From assembly GCA_008015835.1 (NCBI GenBank), contig SSGH01000037.1, forward strand, positions 62,001 through 126,000: DNA of 64,000 nucleotides. Reading direction: 5' to 3'. Within the stretch, counting starts at the first letter, position 1; every line of letters starts with the position of its first letter. This document shows positions 29,892 through 38,301 of this stretch, in pieces. The position numbers were made by a program, and so were the translations under genes. The notes under the pieces were generated by a model. The model worked only from the letters and a program-made list of their open reading frames with translations, ran no database searches and was not told the origin of the DNA. Origin of the DNA: Lysobacter sp. Lineage in GTDB: Bacteria; Pseudomonadota; Gammaproteobacteria; Xanthomonadales; Xanthomonadaceae.

Positions 29892-30284
29892 ATGACCATC
29901 GCCTACTGGTGCATCCTGATCGCCGCCCTCCTGCCTTATCTGTGGACCACCCTCGGCAAGTCCGCGGCGTCCGGCGAGCGCTACGACAATCGCGACCCGC
30001 GCGGCTGGGTGGCGCGGCAGACGCATCCGCGCGTGCATCGCGGGAACGCCGCCCACCTCAACGCCTTCGAAGCCTTCGCGCCGTTCGCGGCCTCGGTGCT
30101 GATGGCGCAGGCGGCGGGCGTCCCCGAACCGCGCATCGCGATGGCGGCGGTCGCGTTCATCGTCTTTCGCGTGCTGCACGGCGCGTTCTACCTCGGCGAC
30201 AAGCACGCGCTGCGCTCGCTGTCGTGGGCGCTGGGCATCGCCTGCGTCGTGGCGCTGATGGTGCAGGCCGCGCTGCGGGTTTGA
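29892..30284 (+). CDS. MAPEG-family membrane protein
   Basis: A 130-residue protein with four predicted membrane helices and the MAPEG pattern: N-terminal helix (YWCILIAALLPYLW), a loop with NRDPRGW, then RVHRGNAAHLNAFEAFAPFAASVL, the FIVFRVLHGAFYLGD helix and a last hydrophobic helix. Eukaryotic relatives are glutathione-dependent enzymes of eicosanoid metabolism; the bacterial role is unknown. TTTCCCT precedes the start, with no strong Shine-Dalgarno. Confidence 0.88.
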   Translation: MTIAYWCILIAALLPYLWTTLGKSAASGERYDNRDPRGWVARQTHPRVHRGNAAHLNAFEAFAPFAASVLMAQAAGVPEPRIAMAAVAFIVFRVLHGAFYLGDKHALRSLSWALGIACVVALMVQAALRV

Positions 30285-30396
30285 TCGCGAACATCGCGAT
30301 CGCGCGGAGTCGGGGCTACACGGAATCGGGACAGCACGGGATCGAAGCCGCGCGGCATCGAAACGGCGCGAGCGCCCTGCCCATATGGCCGCAAAC

Positions 30397-30430
30397 ACGA
30401 GAAAGCCCGCGTTTTCGCGGGCTTTCTCGT
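30397..30430. terminator. Bidirectional hairpin terminator
   Basis: A perfect 14-bp stem (30397-30410 with 30417-30430) and a GTTTTC loop. The stem is A/T-rich at the base on both sides (AAAG/CTTT), so it can act in either direction. It closes the MAPEG transcription unit and separates it from the minus-strand RNA candidate. Confidence 0.7.
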
Positions 30431-30517
30431 ATGCGGCATCAGTCGACGCGGCGCGCGCCGCTAGGCTCGAATCGCGTCGCGGGCTCGCGAATCGCGGGTT
30501 TCGTTTTTCGAGCGCAC

Positions 30518-30550
30518 AAAAAAAGAGCGCGCACGTATAGTGCGCGCTCT
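30518..30550 (-). terminator. Intrinsic terminator of the small-RNA candidate
   Basis: Minus-strand stem AGAGCGCGCAC/GTGCGCGCTCT reading 30550 to 30524, loop of five, followed by a seven-residue U tract (A-run at 30518-30524 on the plus strand). A textbook rho-independent terminator, and the best evidence that something is transcribed leftward here. Confidence 0.85.
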
Positions 30551-30636
30551 CGGAGAAGACCTTCCTGACGTCACCCGTGCAGGTGCGTACCTCCTCCTTG
30601 CAACCTCCGTATTGCAGCCAGCGTCCCTACCGGCTG
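30518..30636 (-). ncRNA. Candidate GGA-rich small RNA (CsrA/RsmA-binding type)
   Basis: On the minus strand a promoter-like TTCCCA (30666-30671), 17-bp spacer and TAACTT (30643-30648) is followed by about 119 nt ending in a strong terminator (30518-30550: 11-bp stem, loop GTATA, then seven U). No ORF of note. The transcript would carry five GGA motifs. One sits in the loop of a CCAGC/GCTGG hairpin and one in the loop of a TGCAA/TTGCA hairpin; two lie in an unpaired AGGAGGAGG stretch. That arrangement matches RNAs that sequester CsrA/RsmA (RsmX/Y/Z, CsrB class). Identification is by structure only. Confidence 0.5.
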
Positions 30637-30896
30637 GGAGAGAAGTTACGCATAGTCGGTTTCGGTGGGAAGACAGGGGTCGCGCGCAAAAGCGCCAATT
30701 CCGGTGAGCGCACATCAGAAAGCGGGCTTATTTCCCTGATTTCGTAAGCCATTTTGAGTAGCATGCCACCAAAAGCAGACAACGTTAGGACAACATTGGT
30801 ATCGGCGTGAGTATCGGTAGCAAGTTCTCGCCTCGACCCCAAAAGCCCTGAGGTTGGCTTTTCGCCCCGAATTGAGTGATTGGTGTCACACAAATT

Positions 30897-31307
30897 ATGA
30901 ATTCCCAAGACCGTATTCGCCTCGCGCGCCGCCACGCCGGGCTTTCCCAAGCCAAATTGGCCGAAGCCATCGGCGTTCAACGCAGCGCGGTAAGCCACTG
31001 GGAGTCGCCCCAGGGCAAGAATCCCAGCGTGGACCATCTTCGCGCCGTCGCCATGGTCGCGGGCGTCACCTTCGAATGGCTGGCCACCGGGCGCGGCAAG
31101 ATGGAGTTGTCCGAGGACGCCAAGTTCGATTCGGTGTCCGCCGCCGACGCCATCCTGGTCGAAGAACGCAACGAACTGCGTCTGATCCAAGCCTTTCGCC
31201 TGGCGCCGCCGGGCATTCGCGTGGCCTTGCTGGAAATCATCGAAGAACTGACCGCCAAACGCCTGGGCCGCACTCGCGCGAAGCGCTTGACGCGCCTGGG
31301 CGAGTGA
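30897..31307 (+). CDS. XRE-family transcriptional regulator
   Basis: A 136-residue protein with an N-terminal lambda-repressor-type helix-turn-helix (about 5-60: RIRLARRHAGLSQAKLAEAIG, VQRSAVSHWES) and a helical C-terminal part (ELRLIQAFRLAPPGIRVALLEII) that may dimerise. The start is uncertain: ATG at 30897 or the in-frame GTG at 30876. Immediately before it lies the imperfect palindrome TTGGTGTCACACAA (30880-30893), a plausible autoregulatory operator. Confidence 0.8.
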   Translation: MNSQDRIRLARRHAGLSQAKLAEAIGVQRSAVSHWESPQGKNPSVDHLRAVAMVAGVTFEWLATGRGKMELSEDAKFDSVSAADAILVEERNELRLIQAFRLAPPGIRVALLEIIEELTAKRLGRTRAKRLTRLGE

Positions 31308-31495
31308 GGCGGCGCGAGGCCGCACGCGCGGAACTCGGCGCGGCGGAGACTGTCGCAGGGCTGCGGGCCTCTCTACACTGAGCGTCCGCGCGGCGCGGGA
31401 TGTTCGACGCCCCGATCGAGACGTCTCGATCATGAGGCGTCGCGACGATGCATCGCCCCGCTCGTTCCCCGCCTCGCTACCGACCCCCTATCCCG

Positions 31496-33994
31496 ATGTC
31501 CGCATTCCTCGAACGCCTGCGCCGCGGGCTGGTCCGCACCGTCGCCGCGACGGCCGTCGCTTGGCTGTGGACGCTGCCGGCGCAGGCGGTGGACGAAGCG
31601 GATCTGCTGCCGGTCGATCGTGCGTTCGTGCTGTCGACGCAGGCGGTGGACGCGAACCGCATCGACGTGCGGTGGGCCATCGCGCCGGGCTACTACCTGT
31701 ATCGGCATCGCACCAAGGTGCAGATTCTCGAAGCCGGCGTGGCGGCGGGCGCGCTGCAGTTGCCCAAGGGCGAAGCGCATGACGACGAATTCTTCGGCCC
31801 CACCGAAACCTATCGCACGCGCTTGGTCGCGACGTTACCCGAGGTCGCGGGCGCGGCCGGCAAAACGCTGCGGTTGAAAGTGCAATACCAAGGCTGCGCG
31901 GATGCCGGCGTGTGTTACCCGCCGCAGACGCGCACGCTGCAGGTGACGATGCCGCAGGCCGCGACGACGCAAGCCAATCCCGCGCGCACCGAGCCGACGC
32001 CCGACGACGGTTTCGCCGCGCTCGGCCGCGCGCTCAGCGGGCGCGGCGATGCCCCGCGCGGCGCGGACACGGCGCCGGTACGCCCCTTCGTCGAGACCGG
32101 CGTGCGCACCGCGCTGCCGGAAACGCAGGCGTTCGGGTTCGAAGCCATCGCCGGCGACGGCAACACCTTGCTGCTGCGCTTCTCGCCGGCCAAGGGCTAT
32201 TACCTGTATCGCGATAAGACCCGCATCCGCGTCCGCGGCCAGGGCGAACGGGTCGGCTTGGGCAAGATCGCGTGGCCGAAGGCGACGCCATGGCGCGACG
32301 AACACTTCGGCACCGTGCAGGTGTATTTCGATCGCATCGATGTGCGCGTGCCGCTTTCCAGGGCCAGCGCCCAAGCGCTGCCGGTCGAGATCGAGGCCGA
32401 TTTCCAAGGCTGCCAAACCGACGGCATTTGCTACCCGCCGATGCGGCGCACGCTCGGCGTGACCTTGCCGGCCGGCGCGACGGTCGCGGCCGCGGCGACG
32501 CCTGCGCCGGCATCGAACACGACCGCCGATCCGCAAACGCCCGGCCCGCTCGCTGCGAACTCGGACTCGACCGCCGCGCAGACCACCGCGGCGGCTTCAG
32601 CATCGCCCACCGCCGACACGGCGTCGGCCGCGCCGCCGGACGCGATCGGTCCCACGACCGAGGCGAACGGCACGAGCGGCGACATCGGCGAGACGGGCGA
32701 CATGGCCGCCTCGGCCTCGCCCGCGAACGACGACGCCCCGCAGGGTCGGATTTCCAGCGTGTGGGTCGCGCTGGTGCTGGCCTTCCTCGGCGGCATCGTG
32801 CTCAACCTAATGCCCTGCGTGCTGCCGGTGCTCTCGCTGAAAGCCCTGGGTTTGGCGGGCAGCGGCGAAACCCCGGCGCGCGCTCGGGCGCATGCGCTGT
32901 GGTACACGGCCGGCGTGTTGGTCAGCTTCCTGGCCCTGGGCGGTCTGGCCATCGCGCTGCGTCAGGCCGGGCTCGCGTTGGGCTGGGGCTTCCAACTGCA
33001 GCAGCCGCTGGTGGTGGCCGCGTTGGCGTTGCTGATGTTCGGCTTCGGTTTGAGCCTCTCGGGCCTGTGGTACGTCGGCGGCCGCTGGACCGGCGTAGGT
33101 CACGAATTGGCCAGCCGCGGCGGCGCCACCGGCGACTTCTTCACCGGCGTGCTGGCGGTGGTGGTGGCCGCCCCATGCACCGCGCCGTTCATGGCGCAGG
33201 CGCTGGGCTGGGCGTTCACCGCGCCCACCGCCGCCGCGCTGTTGGTGTTCGCGGCGCTCGGCCTGGGCCTGGCGCTGCCGTTCCTGTTGATCGGCTTCGT
33301 GCCGGCGCTGGCGCGACGCCTGCCCAAACCCGGCGCGTGGATGGACACGCTGAAGCAAGCGCTGGCGTTCCCGATGTATCTCACCGCGATCTGGTTGCTG
33401 TGGGTGCTGACCAAGCAGCGCGGCGCGGATGCCGGCGGCTGGTTGGCCATCGCCGCGCTCGGCGTCGCGTTCTCCGCCTGGGCCTGGCGCGTGCGCGCGC
33501 AAGGCACGAAGCATCGCGCGCTGGCGACGCTGTGCGTCGCGCTCGGGCTGGCGACGGCAACGTGGTCGCTGGCGATGATCGCGAAACTGCCGAAACCTTC
33601 GGCGGCGAACACCGGGAACATCGCGACCGCCGCGCAGAACGATCTGGCCGTCGTGCCGTTCTCCGAACAGCGACTGGCCGATCTGCGTCGCGCCGGTCGC
33701 GTGGTGCTGGTGAACATGACCGCGGATTGGTGCATCACCTGCAAAGCGAACGAGAAAGCGGTGTTCGCGCGCGACGGTTTCCGCGATGCGCTGCGCGAGG
33801 CCGACGCGGTGTACATGGTCGGCGATTGGACCGATGTCGACCCCGCGATCACTGCGTATCTGCAGCGTTATCGCGCGGTCGGCGTGCCGCTGTACGTGGT
33901 CTATCCGCGCGGCGGCGGCGAAGGCCGCGTGTTGCCGGCGGTGCTGACGCCCGCACTGGTGCGCGACGCGCTGGCGGACGCGGCGAAGCGATGA
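31496..33994 (+). CDS. dsbD: Thiol:disulfide interchange protein DsbD with duplicated N-terminal domain
   Basis: An 832-residue DsbD, which passes electrons from cytoplasmic thioredoxin across the inner membrane to periplasmic thiol proteins. After a signal peptide (cleavage near AQA-VDE) there are two DsbD-alpha domains in tandem rather than one: the first with CADAGVCYPP (about 133-140), the second with CQTDGICYPP (about 305-313). Each has a YYLYR cap motif. A disordered Ala/Thr-rich linker leads to eight membrane helices (LMPCVLPVLSLK, VVAAPCTAPFMA with the transmembrane Cys pair) and a C-terminal thioredoxin domain with WCITC (about 746). The start at 31496 is preferred; an in-frame ATG at 31448 also exists. 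Confidence 0.93.
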   Translation: MSAFLERLRRGLVRTVAATAVAWLWTLPAQAVDEADLLPVDRAFVLSTQAVDANRIDVRWAIAPGYYLYRHRTKVQILEAGVAAGALQLPKGEAHDDEFFGPTETYRTRLVATLPEVAGAAGKTLRLKVQYQGCADAGVCYPPQTRTLQVTMPQAATTQANPARTEPTPDDGFAALGRALSGRGDAPRGADTAPVRPFVETGVRTALPETQAFGFEAIAGDGNTLLLRFSPAKGYYLYRDKTRIRVRGQGERVGLGKIAWPKATPWRDEHFGTVQVYFDRIDVRVPLSRASAQALPVEIEADFQGCQTDGICYPPMRRTLGVTLPAGATVAAAATPAPASNTTADPQTPGPLAANSDSTAAQTTAAASASPTADTASAAPPDAIGPTTEANGTSGDIGETGDMAASASPANDDAPQGRISSVWVALVLAFLGGIVLNLMPCVLPVLSLKALGLAGSGETPARARAHALWYTAGVLVSFLALGGLAIALRQAGLALGWGFQLQQPLVVAALALLMFGFGLSLSGLWYVGGRWTGVGHELASRGGATGDFFTGVLAVVVAAPCTAPFMAQALGWAFTAPTAAALLVFAALGLGLALPFLLIGFVPALARRLPKPGAWMDTLKQALAFPMYLTAIWLLWVLTKQRGADAGGWLAIAALGVAFSAWAWRVRAQGTKHRALATLCVALGLATATWSLAMIAKLPKPSAANTGNIATAAQNDLAVVPFSEQRLADLRRAGRVVLVNMTADWCITCKANEKAVFARDGFRDALREADAVYMVGDWTDVDPAITAYLQRYRAVGVPLYVVYPRGGGEGRVLPAVLTPALVRDALADAAKR

Positions 33995-34653
33995 ACGAAG
34001 ACGATGCTCGCGGCCGCCGCGACGCGCGTGGCGCGGCGAACACGCGCACCGTATTGATCGTCGCGATCGTGGCCGCCGTGCTCGGCGCGGGCGCGGGCTT
34101 GCTGGTCTCCGGCCCGGGTCCGATTTGGCGCAGCGAATGGGGACAACGCGCCCTGCAGGAGGCGGCCGACGCCACCGCACCGACCGTGCCCGAAGGCACG
34201 CGCGTCGCCGAACTCGGCGACCCGATGCCCGCGCTGCGCTTACCCGATTTGGACGGCCGCACGGTCGCGCTGCCCCAGGCTTACGCGGGCCGGCCGCTGC
34301 TGATCAACGTCTGGGCCAGTTGGTGCGGCCCCTGCATCGACGAAATGCCGGAGCTGCAGCGCTACAGCGAGCGGCAAGGCGCGAACGGCGTGCAGGTGAT
34401 CGGCCTGGCGTTGGACGACCCGGCGGCGGTGCGCGAATTCCTCGCGCGCGTGCCGGTGGACTATCCCATCGTCGTCGAACCGCCCGGCCCCGCCGACGCC
34501 AGCGTGCGGCTCGGCAATCGCCGCGGGGTGTTGCCCTATTCGGTGCTGATCGATCGCGACGGCCGAGTCGCGAAACAGCGGATCGGACCGTTCGCGCACG
34601 GCGAATTGGACGGCTTCGACGACGGTCTCGTCGACGATTCGGGCCCGCGCTGA
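33991..34653 (+). CDS. Membrane-anchored TlpA/ResA-type thioredoxin
   Basis: A 220-residue protein with one N-terminal membrane helix (about 20-42) and a periplasmic thioredoxin fold of the TlpA/ResA/DsbE type: LRLPDLDGRTVALP, INVWASWCGPCIDEMPELQ with the WCGPC active site, and a cis-Pro loop in GVLPYSVLIDRDG. The ATG overlaps the dsbD stop (ATGA), so it is coupled to DsbD, its likely electron donor. Such proteins reduce specific disulfides, for example during cytochrome c maturation. Confidence 0.9.
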   Translation: MNEDDARGRRDARGAANTRTVLIVAIVAAVLGAGAGLLVSGPGPIWRSEWGQRALQEAADATAPTVPEGTRVAELGDPMPALRLPDLDGRTVALPQAYAGRPLLINVWASWCGPCIDEMPELQRYSERQGANGVQVIGLALDDPAAVREFLARVPVDYPIVVEPPGPADASVRLGNRRGVLPYSVLIDRDGRVAKQRIGPFAHGELDGFDDGLVDDSGPR

Positions 34654-34960
34654 ATCCTGGCGCCCCGCGTCGCTGGCGTCGCCGGCCGGCCTCGAACGGC
34701 TCAGGAGTGACCCGCAGCGGCAGTCGCTTGCGCGCGTCGCGCGTCGCCCCGGCCGACGAACGGCGCGGCCGAGCCCGAATCTCGGCATTGAAACCGTTTT
34801 CTCGCTTCAGCGCCCGCGAATTCGCCCCGAAATCGGCGTTTCGGGTCGGTTGGCACGAAGAATGCTTTTGTTCGGGCATGGGGCGCATCGCCCCGCCGTC
34901 CCGACGCACCGCGCCATCGCGACCGTCGGTTCCGCCACCGCCCGACCGAGCCGACTCGCC
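34654..34960. other. Intergenic region before the Roadblock gene
   Basis: A 307-bp spacer. Apart from a sigma-54 promoter at 34851-34867 I see no gene, repeat or terminator. The leader from the predicted start point to the Roadblock ATG is about 85 nt. Confidence 0.5.
34851..34867 (+). promoter_or_regulatory. Sigma-54 promoter of the Roadblock/LC7 gene
   Basis: The sequence TGGCACGAAGAATGCTT fits the sigma-54 consensus TGGCACG-N4-TTGCA with one mismatch in the -12 element. The invariant GG (34852-34853) and GC (34864-34865) are separated by exactly ten bases. Transcription would start near 34877. Sigma-54 promoters need an enhancer-binding activator; its site is not identified. Confidence 0.72.
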
Positions 34961-35413
34961 ATGTCCGCCAACACCGTGCCTTTCCCGGCGCAAAGCAGGA
35001 TGTTCGGAAAGTACTTCGAGTACGCCCGTTATCCGGAAGTGGTTCGCGCCATGCACGGCATGCTGGCCGGGCTGCCGGACGGACTCGCCTGCGTGCTGTC
35101 CACGCACGACGGCCACCACATCGCGCACAGCGCCGCGCCGATGCTCGACAGCGTTCGCCTCTCGGCGGTGTCCAGCTCGCTGTGCGGCCTGGCGCAAACG
35201 CTGACCCGCGACCTGGGCCAGCACGGCTTCCAAGACATCACCGTTATGACCGAAACCGGCTTCACCGTCGTCCAATGCCTGCCGCGCCCCGGACAGCAGT
35301 TGGTGATGATGACCGCCACCGGGCACGACACCCACCCGGCGTTGCTCGCCAGCCTGACCCGACACTGCGCGGCCACGATCGCCGCCCTGTGCGCCGGAGG
35401 CTACGACCGCTGA
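34961..35413 (+). CDS. Roadblock/LC7-domain protein
   Basis: A 150-residue protein whose central 100 residues have the Roadblock/LC7 (MglB-like) alpha/beta pattern: an N-terminal helix, LACVLSTHDGHHIAH, a serine-rich helix (SAVSSSLCGLAQTL), ITVMTETGFTVVQCL, QQLVMMTAT and a final helix. Roadblock proteins regulate small Ras-like GTPases, such as MglA in motility and polarity; no GTPase gene is adjacent. The start at 34961 (MSANTVPF) follows a sigma-54 promoter about 100 bp upstream. A terminator closes the gene, which is thus a monocistronic, regulated unit. Confidence 0.65.
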   Translation: MSANTVPFPAQSRMFGKYFEYARYPEVVRAMHGMLAGLPDGLACVLSTHDGHHIAHSAAPMLDSVRLSAVSSSLCGLAQTLTRDLGQHGFQDITVMTETGFTVVQCLPRPGQQLVMMTATGHDTHPALLASLTRHCAATIAALCAGGYDR

Positions 35414-35817
35414 CCCGGCGGCGCGCGGCGAAAACGCCGCAGCGCGCCCTTCGAAGGACCGAACGCTCACCACCGCAAGGATCGCCGCATCTTCGAGCCT
35501 CCGCTCGACACCCCGAATACCCACCCGTGCAGGGCGACGGCCCCAGGCGCAGAACGCCTGTGGGCCGTTTGTTTTTGGCGTAAACGCACCATCGGCGATG
35601 GCGGCGCGTCCGGGTCGCTCGCTGCGGCGCGGCCGTACGCGCGCCTGCTCGCGTGGGCCGGCCCGCCGCCAAGACCTCGCGCCGAACGACTGCGGCCGAT
35701 GCCGTCGCCCCGATTGAAACAAGTGCTTGAAAAAGTCACGATCTTCGTCGATCTGGACACTACTGCGGGTTTCGCGCAGACTGCCCGTCCCTTAGGCGCC
35801 TCGGCACGGACACTTCG
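35414..35817. other. Intergenic region Roadblock / aroQ
   Basis: About 400 bp with a terminator at 35537-35576 and then an A/T-richer stretch at 35710-35760 that should hold the aroQ promoter (TTGAAA at 35714 and 35732). No convincing ORF. Confidence 0.4.
35537..35576 (+). terminator. Intrinsic terminator after the Roadblock gene
   Basis: A 12-bp two-part stem (ACGGCCC..AGGCG with CGCCT..GGGCCGT, 35537-35568) with a five-base loop, followed by TTGTTTTT. It ends the sigma-54-driven transcript about 125 bp after the stop codon. Confidence 0.75.
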
Positions 35818-36264
35818 ATGTCGCGATTGCTGGTCTTGCACGGCCCCAATCTGAACCTGCTCGGGCAGCGGGAGCCGGCGATCTACGGCCACACCACGCT
35901 GGCCGATATCGACGCCGATCTCGCCGCGCGCGCGATGGCGGCCGGCCACGAGCTGGAAAGCTTCCAGTCGAACGCCGAACACGCCTTGGTCGAGCGCATC
36001 CACGCCGCTCGCGACCGCGTCGATTTCATCCTGATCAACCCGGCCGCCTTCACCCATACCTCCGTCGCCGTCCGCGATGCCCTGGCGGCGGTCGGAATTC
36101 CGTTCATCGAAGTGCACCTCTCGAACCCGCACGCCCGCGAGCCGTTCCGGCACACCAGTTATTTCACCGACCTCGCGGTCGGCATCGTGTCCGGCTTCGG
36201 CGCGCTGAGCTACGGCCTGGCGTTGGCCGCGGCTCTGCGCCGGCTCGAAGACGGAGCGCGTTGA
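35818..36264 (+). CDS. aroQ: Type II 3-dehydroquinate dehydratase
   Basis: A 148-residue type II dehydroquinase, the third step of the shikimate pathway. Signatures: [20 protein letters not shown] with the catalytic Tyr, the [12 protein letters not shown] block, [20 protein letters not shown] and the catalytic-His segment [18 protein letters not shown]. Normal length. It is followed after 36 bp by accB and accC, the frequent aroQ-accB-accC order of proteobacteria. Confidence 0.97.
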   Translation: MSRLLVLHGPNLNLLGQREPAIYGHTTLADIDADLAARAMAAGHELESFQSNAEHALVERIHAARDRVDFILINPAAFTHTSVAVRDALAAVGIPFIEVHLSNPHAREPFRHTSYFTDLAVGIVSGFGALSYGLALAAALRRLEDGAR

Positions 36265-36300
36265 CCCCCATTCCTTCTCTCGTTACGAGGCACGCATCAA

Positions 36301-36789
36301 ATGGATCTGCGCAAAATCAAGAAACTCATCGATCTCCTGGAAGAGTCGAACCTCGCCGAAATCGAAATCAAAGAGGGCGAAGAATCCGTGCGTCTGGCGC
36401 GCGTGCCCAAGGGCGGCGTGGCGATGACGATGCCCGCGCCGGTCGCGCCGCTGCATCTGGAACACGCGCCGCGGGCCGCGCCGACGATGCCGATGGCCTC
36501 GCCCGTGGAAGCGGCGACCGGCGGCACGCCGCGCCCGGGTTCGGACCTGCCGGACGGTCATGTCGTGCGTTCGCCGATGGTCGGCACGTTCTACGCGTCG
36601 CCCTCGCCCGACAAACCGGCGTTCGTGAAGGTCGGCCAGATGGTGAAGCAGGGCGAGACGCTCGGCATCGTCGAGGCGATGAAGATGTTCAATCCGATCG
36701 AAGCCGACGTCTCCGGCACCGTGCTCGCGATCCAGTGCGAAAGCGGCCAGCCGGTGGAGTTCGATCAGCCGCTGTTCGTCATCGGCTGA
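36301..36789 (+). CDS. accB: Biotin carboxyl carrier protein of acetyl-CoA carboxylase
   Basis: A 162-residue AccB: N-terminal helix ([17 protein letters not shown]), a Pro/Ala-rich linker, and the C-terminal biotinyl domain with EAMKMF; the Lys (about residue 128) is the biotin site. It shuttles CO2 between AccC and the carboxyltransferase in the first step of fatty-acid synthesis. It sits 10 bp before accC. Confidence 0.97.
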   Translation: MDLRKIKKLIDLLEESNLAEIEIKEGEESVRLARVPKGGVAMTMPAPVAPLHLEHAPRAAPTMPMASPVEAATGGTPRPGSDLPDGHVVRSPMVGTFYASPSPDKPAFVKVGQMVKQGETLGIVEAMKMFNPIEADVSGTVLAIQCESGQPVEFDQPLFVIG

Positions 36790-36799
36790 GGACGACCCC

Positions 36800-38167
36800 A
36801 TGCTGGACAAAATCGTCATCGCCAATCGCGGCGAAATCGCCCTGCGCATTCTGCGCGCCTGCCATGCGCTGGGCATCAAGACGGTCGCGGTGCATTCCAC
36901 CGTCGACCGCAACCTCAAACACGTGGCGATGGCCGACGAATCGGTGTGCATCGGCCCCGCCGCGTCGAAAGACAGCTATCTGAACATGCCGGCGATCATC
37001 GCCGCGGCGGAAGTCACCGACGCGCAGGCGATCCACCCCGGCTACGGCTTTCTCAGCGAGAACGCCGACTTCGCCGAACGCGTGGAGAAATCCGGCTTCA
37101 TCTTCATCGGCCCGCGCGCCGACACCATCCGCATGATGGGCGACAAAGTCGAAGCGATCCGCGCGATGAAATCCGCGGGCGTGCCCTGCGTGCCCGGCAG
37201 CGGCGGCCCGCTGGGCGAGGACGTGAAGGAAAACGTGCGCATCGCCCGCGAAATCGGCTATCCGGTGATCATCAAGGCCGCGGGCGGCGGCGGCGGCCGC
37301 GGCATGCGCGTGGTGCATACCGAGGCGGCGCTGAATTCGGCGATCCAAACCACCCAAAGCGAAGCCAAGGCCGCGTTCGGTAACGAACAGGTCTACATGG
37401 AAAAGTTTCTGGAGAACCCGCGCCACGTCGAGATCCAAGTGTTGGCCGACGGCCAAGGCAATGCGATCCATCTGGGCGAACGCGATTGTTCGATGCAGCG
37501 CCGCCATCAGAAAGTGGTGGAAGAAGCGCCTGCGCCGGGCATCACGCCCGAACAGCGCGCCGAGATCGGCAAGGTGTGCGTGGAAGCCTGCATCCGTATC
37601 GGCTATCGCGGGGCCGGCACGTTCGAGTTCTTGTACGAGAACGGGCGCTTCTACTTCATCGAAATGAACACGCGCATCCAGGTGGAGCATCCGGTCACCG
37701 AGATGATCACCGGCGTGGACTTGGTGAAAGAGCAGTTGATGATCGCCGCCGGCCAAAAATTGTCGATCAAGCAAAGCGACATCGCGCTCAACGGCCACGC
37801 CATCGAATGCCGCATCAACGCCGAGGACCCGGACACCTTCTTGCCGTCGCCCGGCTTGATCAAGCATTTCCACGCCGCCGGCGGCCCGGGCGTGCGCGTG
37901 GATTCGCACGTCTACGAAAGCTACCGCGTGCCGTCGAACTACGACTCGATGATCGGCAAGCTGATCGTGCACGGCCCGGACCGCGCGACCGCGATCGCGC
38001 GGATGCAGGTCGCGCTCAGCGAAATGGTGGTGGACGGCATCAAGACCAATATTCCGCTGCAGCAACGGATCATGCACGACCTCGGCTTCCAAGCCGGCGG
38101 CCAGAACATCCATTACCTCGAAAAGCGGCTCGCGGAACGCAAGGAAAAAGCGCTGTCGATTCTGTGA
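36800..38167 (+). CDS. accC: Biotin carboxylase subunit of acetyl-CoA carboxylase
   Basis: A 455-residue biotin carboxylase of canonical length. Visible: [17 protein letters not shown], the ATP-grasp glycine loop ([14 protein letters not shown]), the catalytic [18 protein letters not shown] and the C-terminal lid. It carboxylates biotin on AccB using ATP and bicarbonate. A GAGGA Shine-Dalgarno lies seven bases before the ATG. The usual follower prmA is absent; a double AAA+ ATPase gene comes next. Confidence 0.97.
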   Translation: MLDKIVIANRGEIALRILRACHALGIKTVAVHSTVDRNLKHVAMADESVCIGPAASKDSYLNMPAIIAAAEVTDAQAIHPGYGFLSENADFAERVEKSGFIFIGPRADTIRMMGDKVEAIRAMKSAGVPCVPGSGGPLGEDVKENVRIAREIGYPVIIKAAGGGGGRGMRVVHTEAALNSAIQTTQSEAKAAFGNEQVYMEKFLENPRHVEIQVLADGQGNAIHLGERDCSMQRRHQKVVEEAPAPGITPEQRAEIGKVCVEACIRIGYRGAGTFEFLYENGRFYFIEMNTRIQVEHPVTEMITGVDLVKEQLMIAAGQKLSIKQSDIALNGHAIECRINAEDPDTFLPSPGLIKHFHAAGGPGVRVDSHVYESYRVPSNYDSMIGKLIVHGPDRATAIARMQVALSEMVVDGIKTNIPLQQRIMHDLGFQAGGQNIHYLEKRLAERKEKALSIL

Positions 38168-38301
38168 AACCGCCGCGCCGCGGCGGCGGCGCGCGCCCGC
38201 CGCGACCGGCTATCATCGGCGTCGCGGCGGACGGATCGCACTCGGTCCATGGATCGGGCCGATCCCCGGACCGCGTCGCTCCGTAGGACTCCCGCCACGC
38301 G

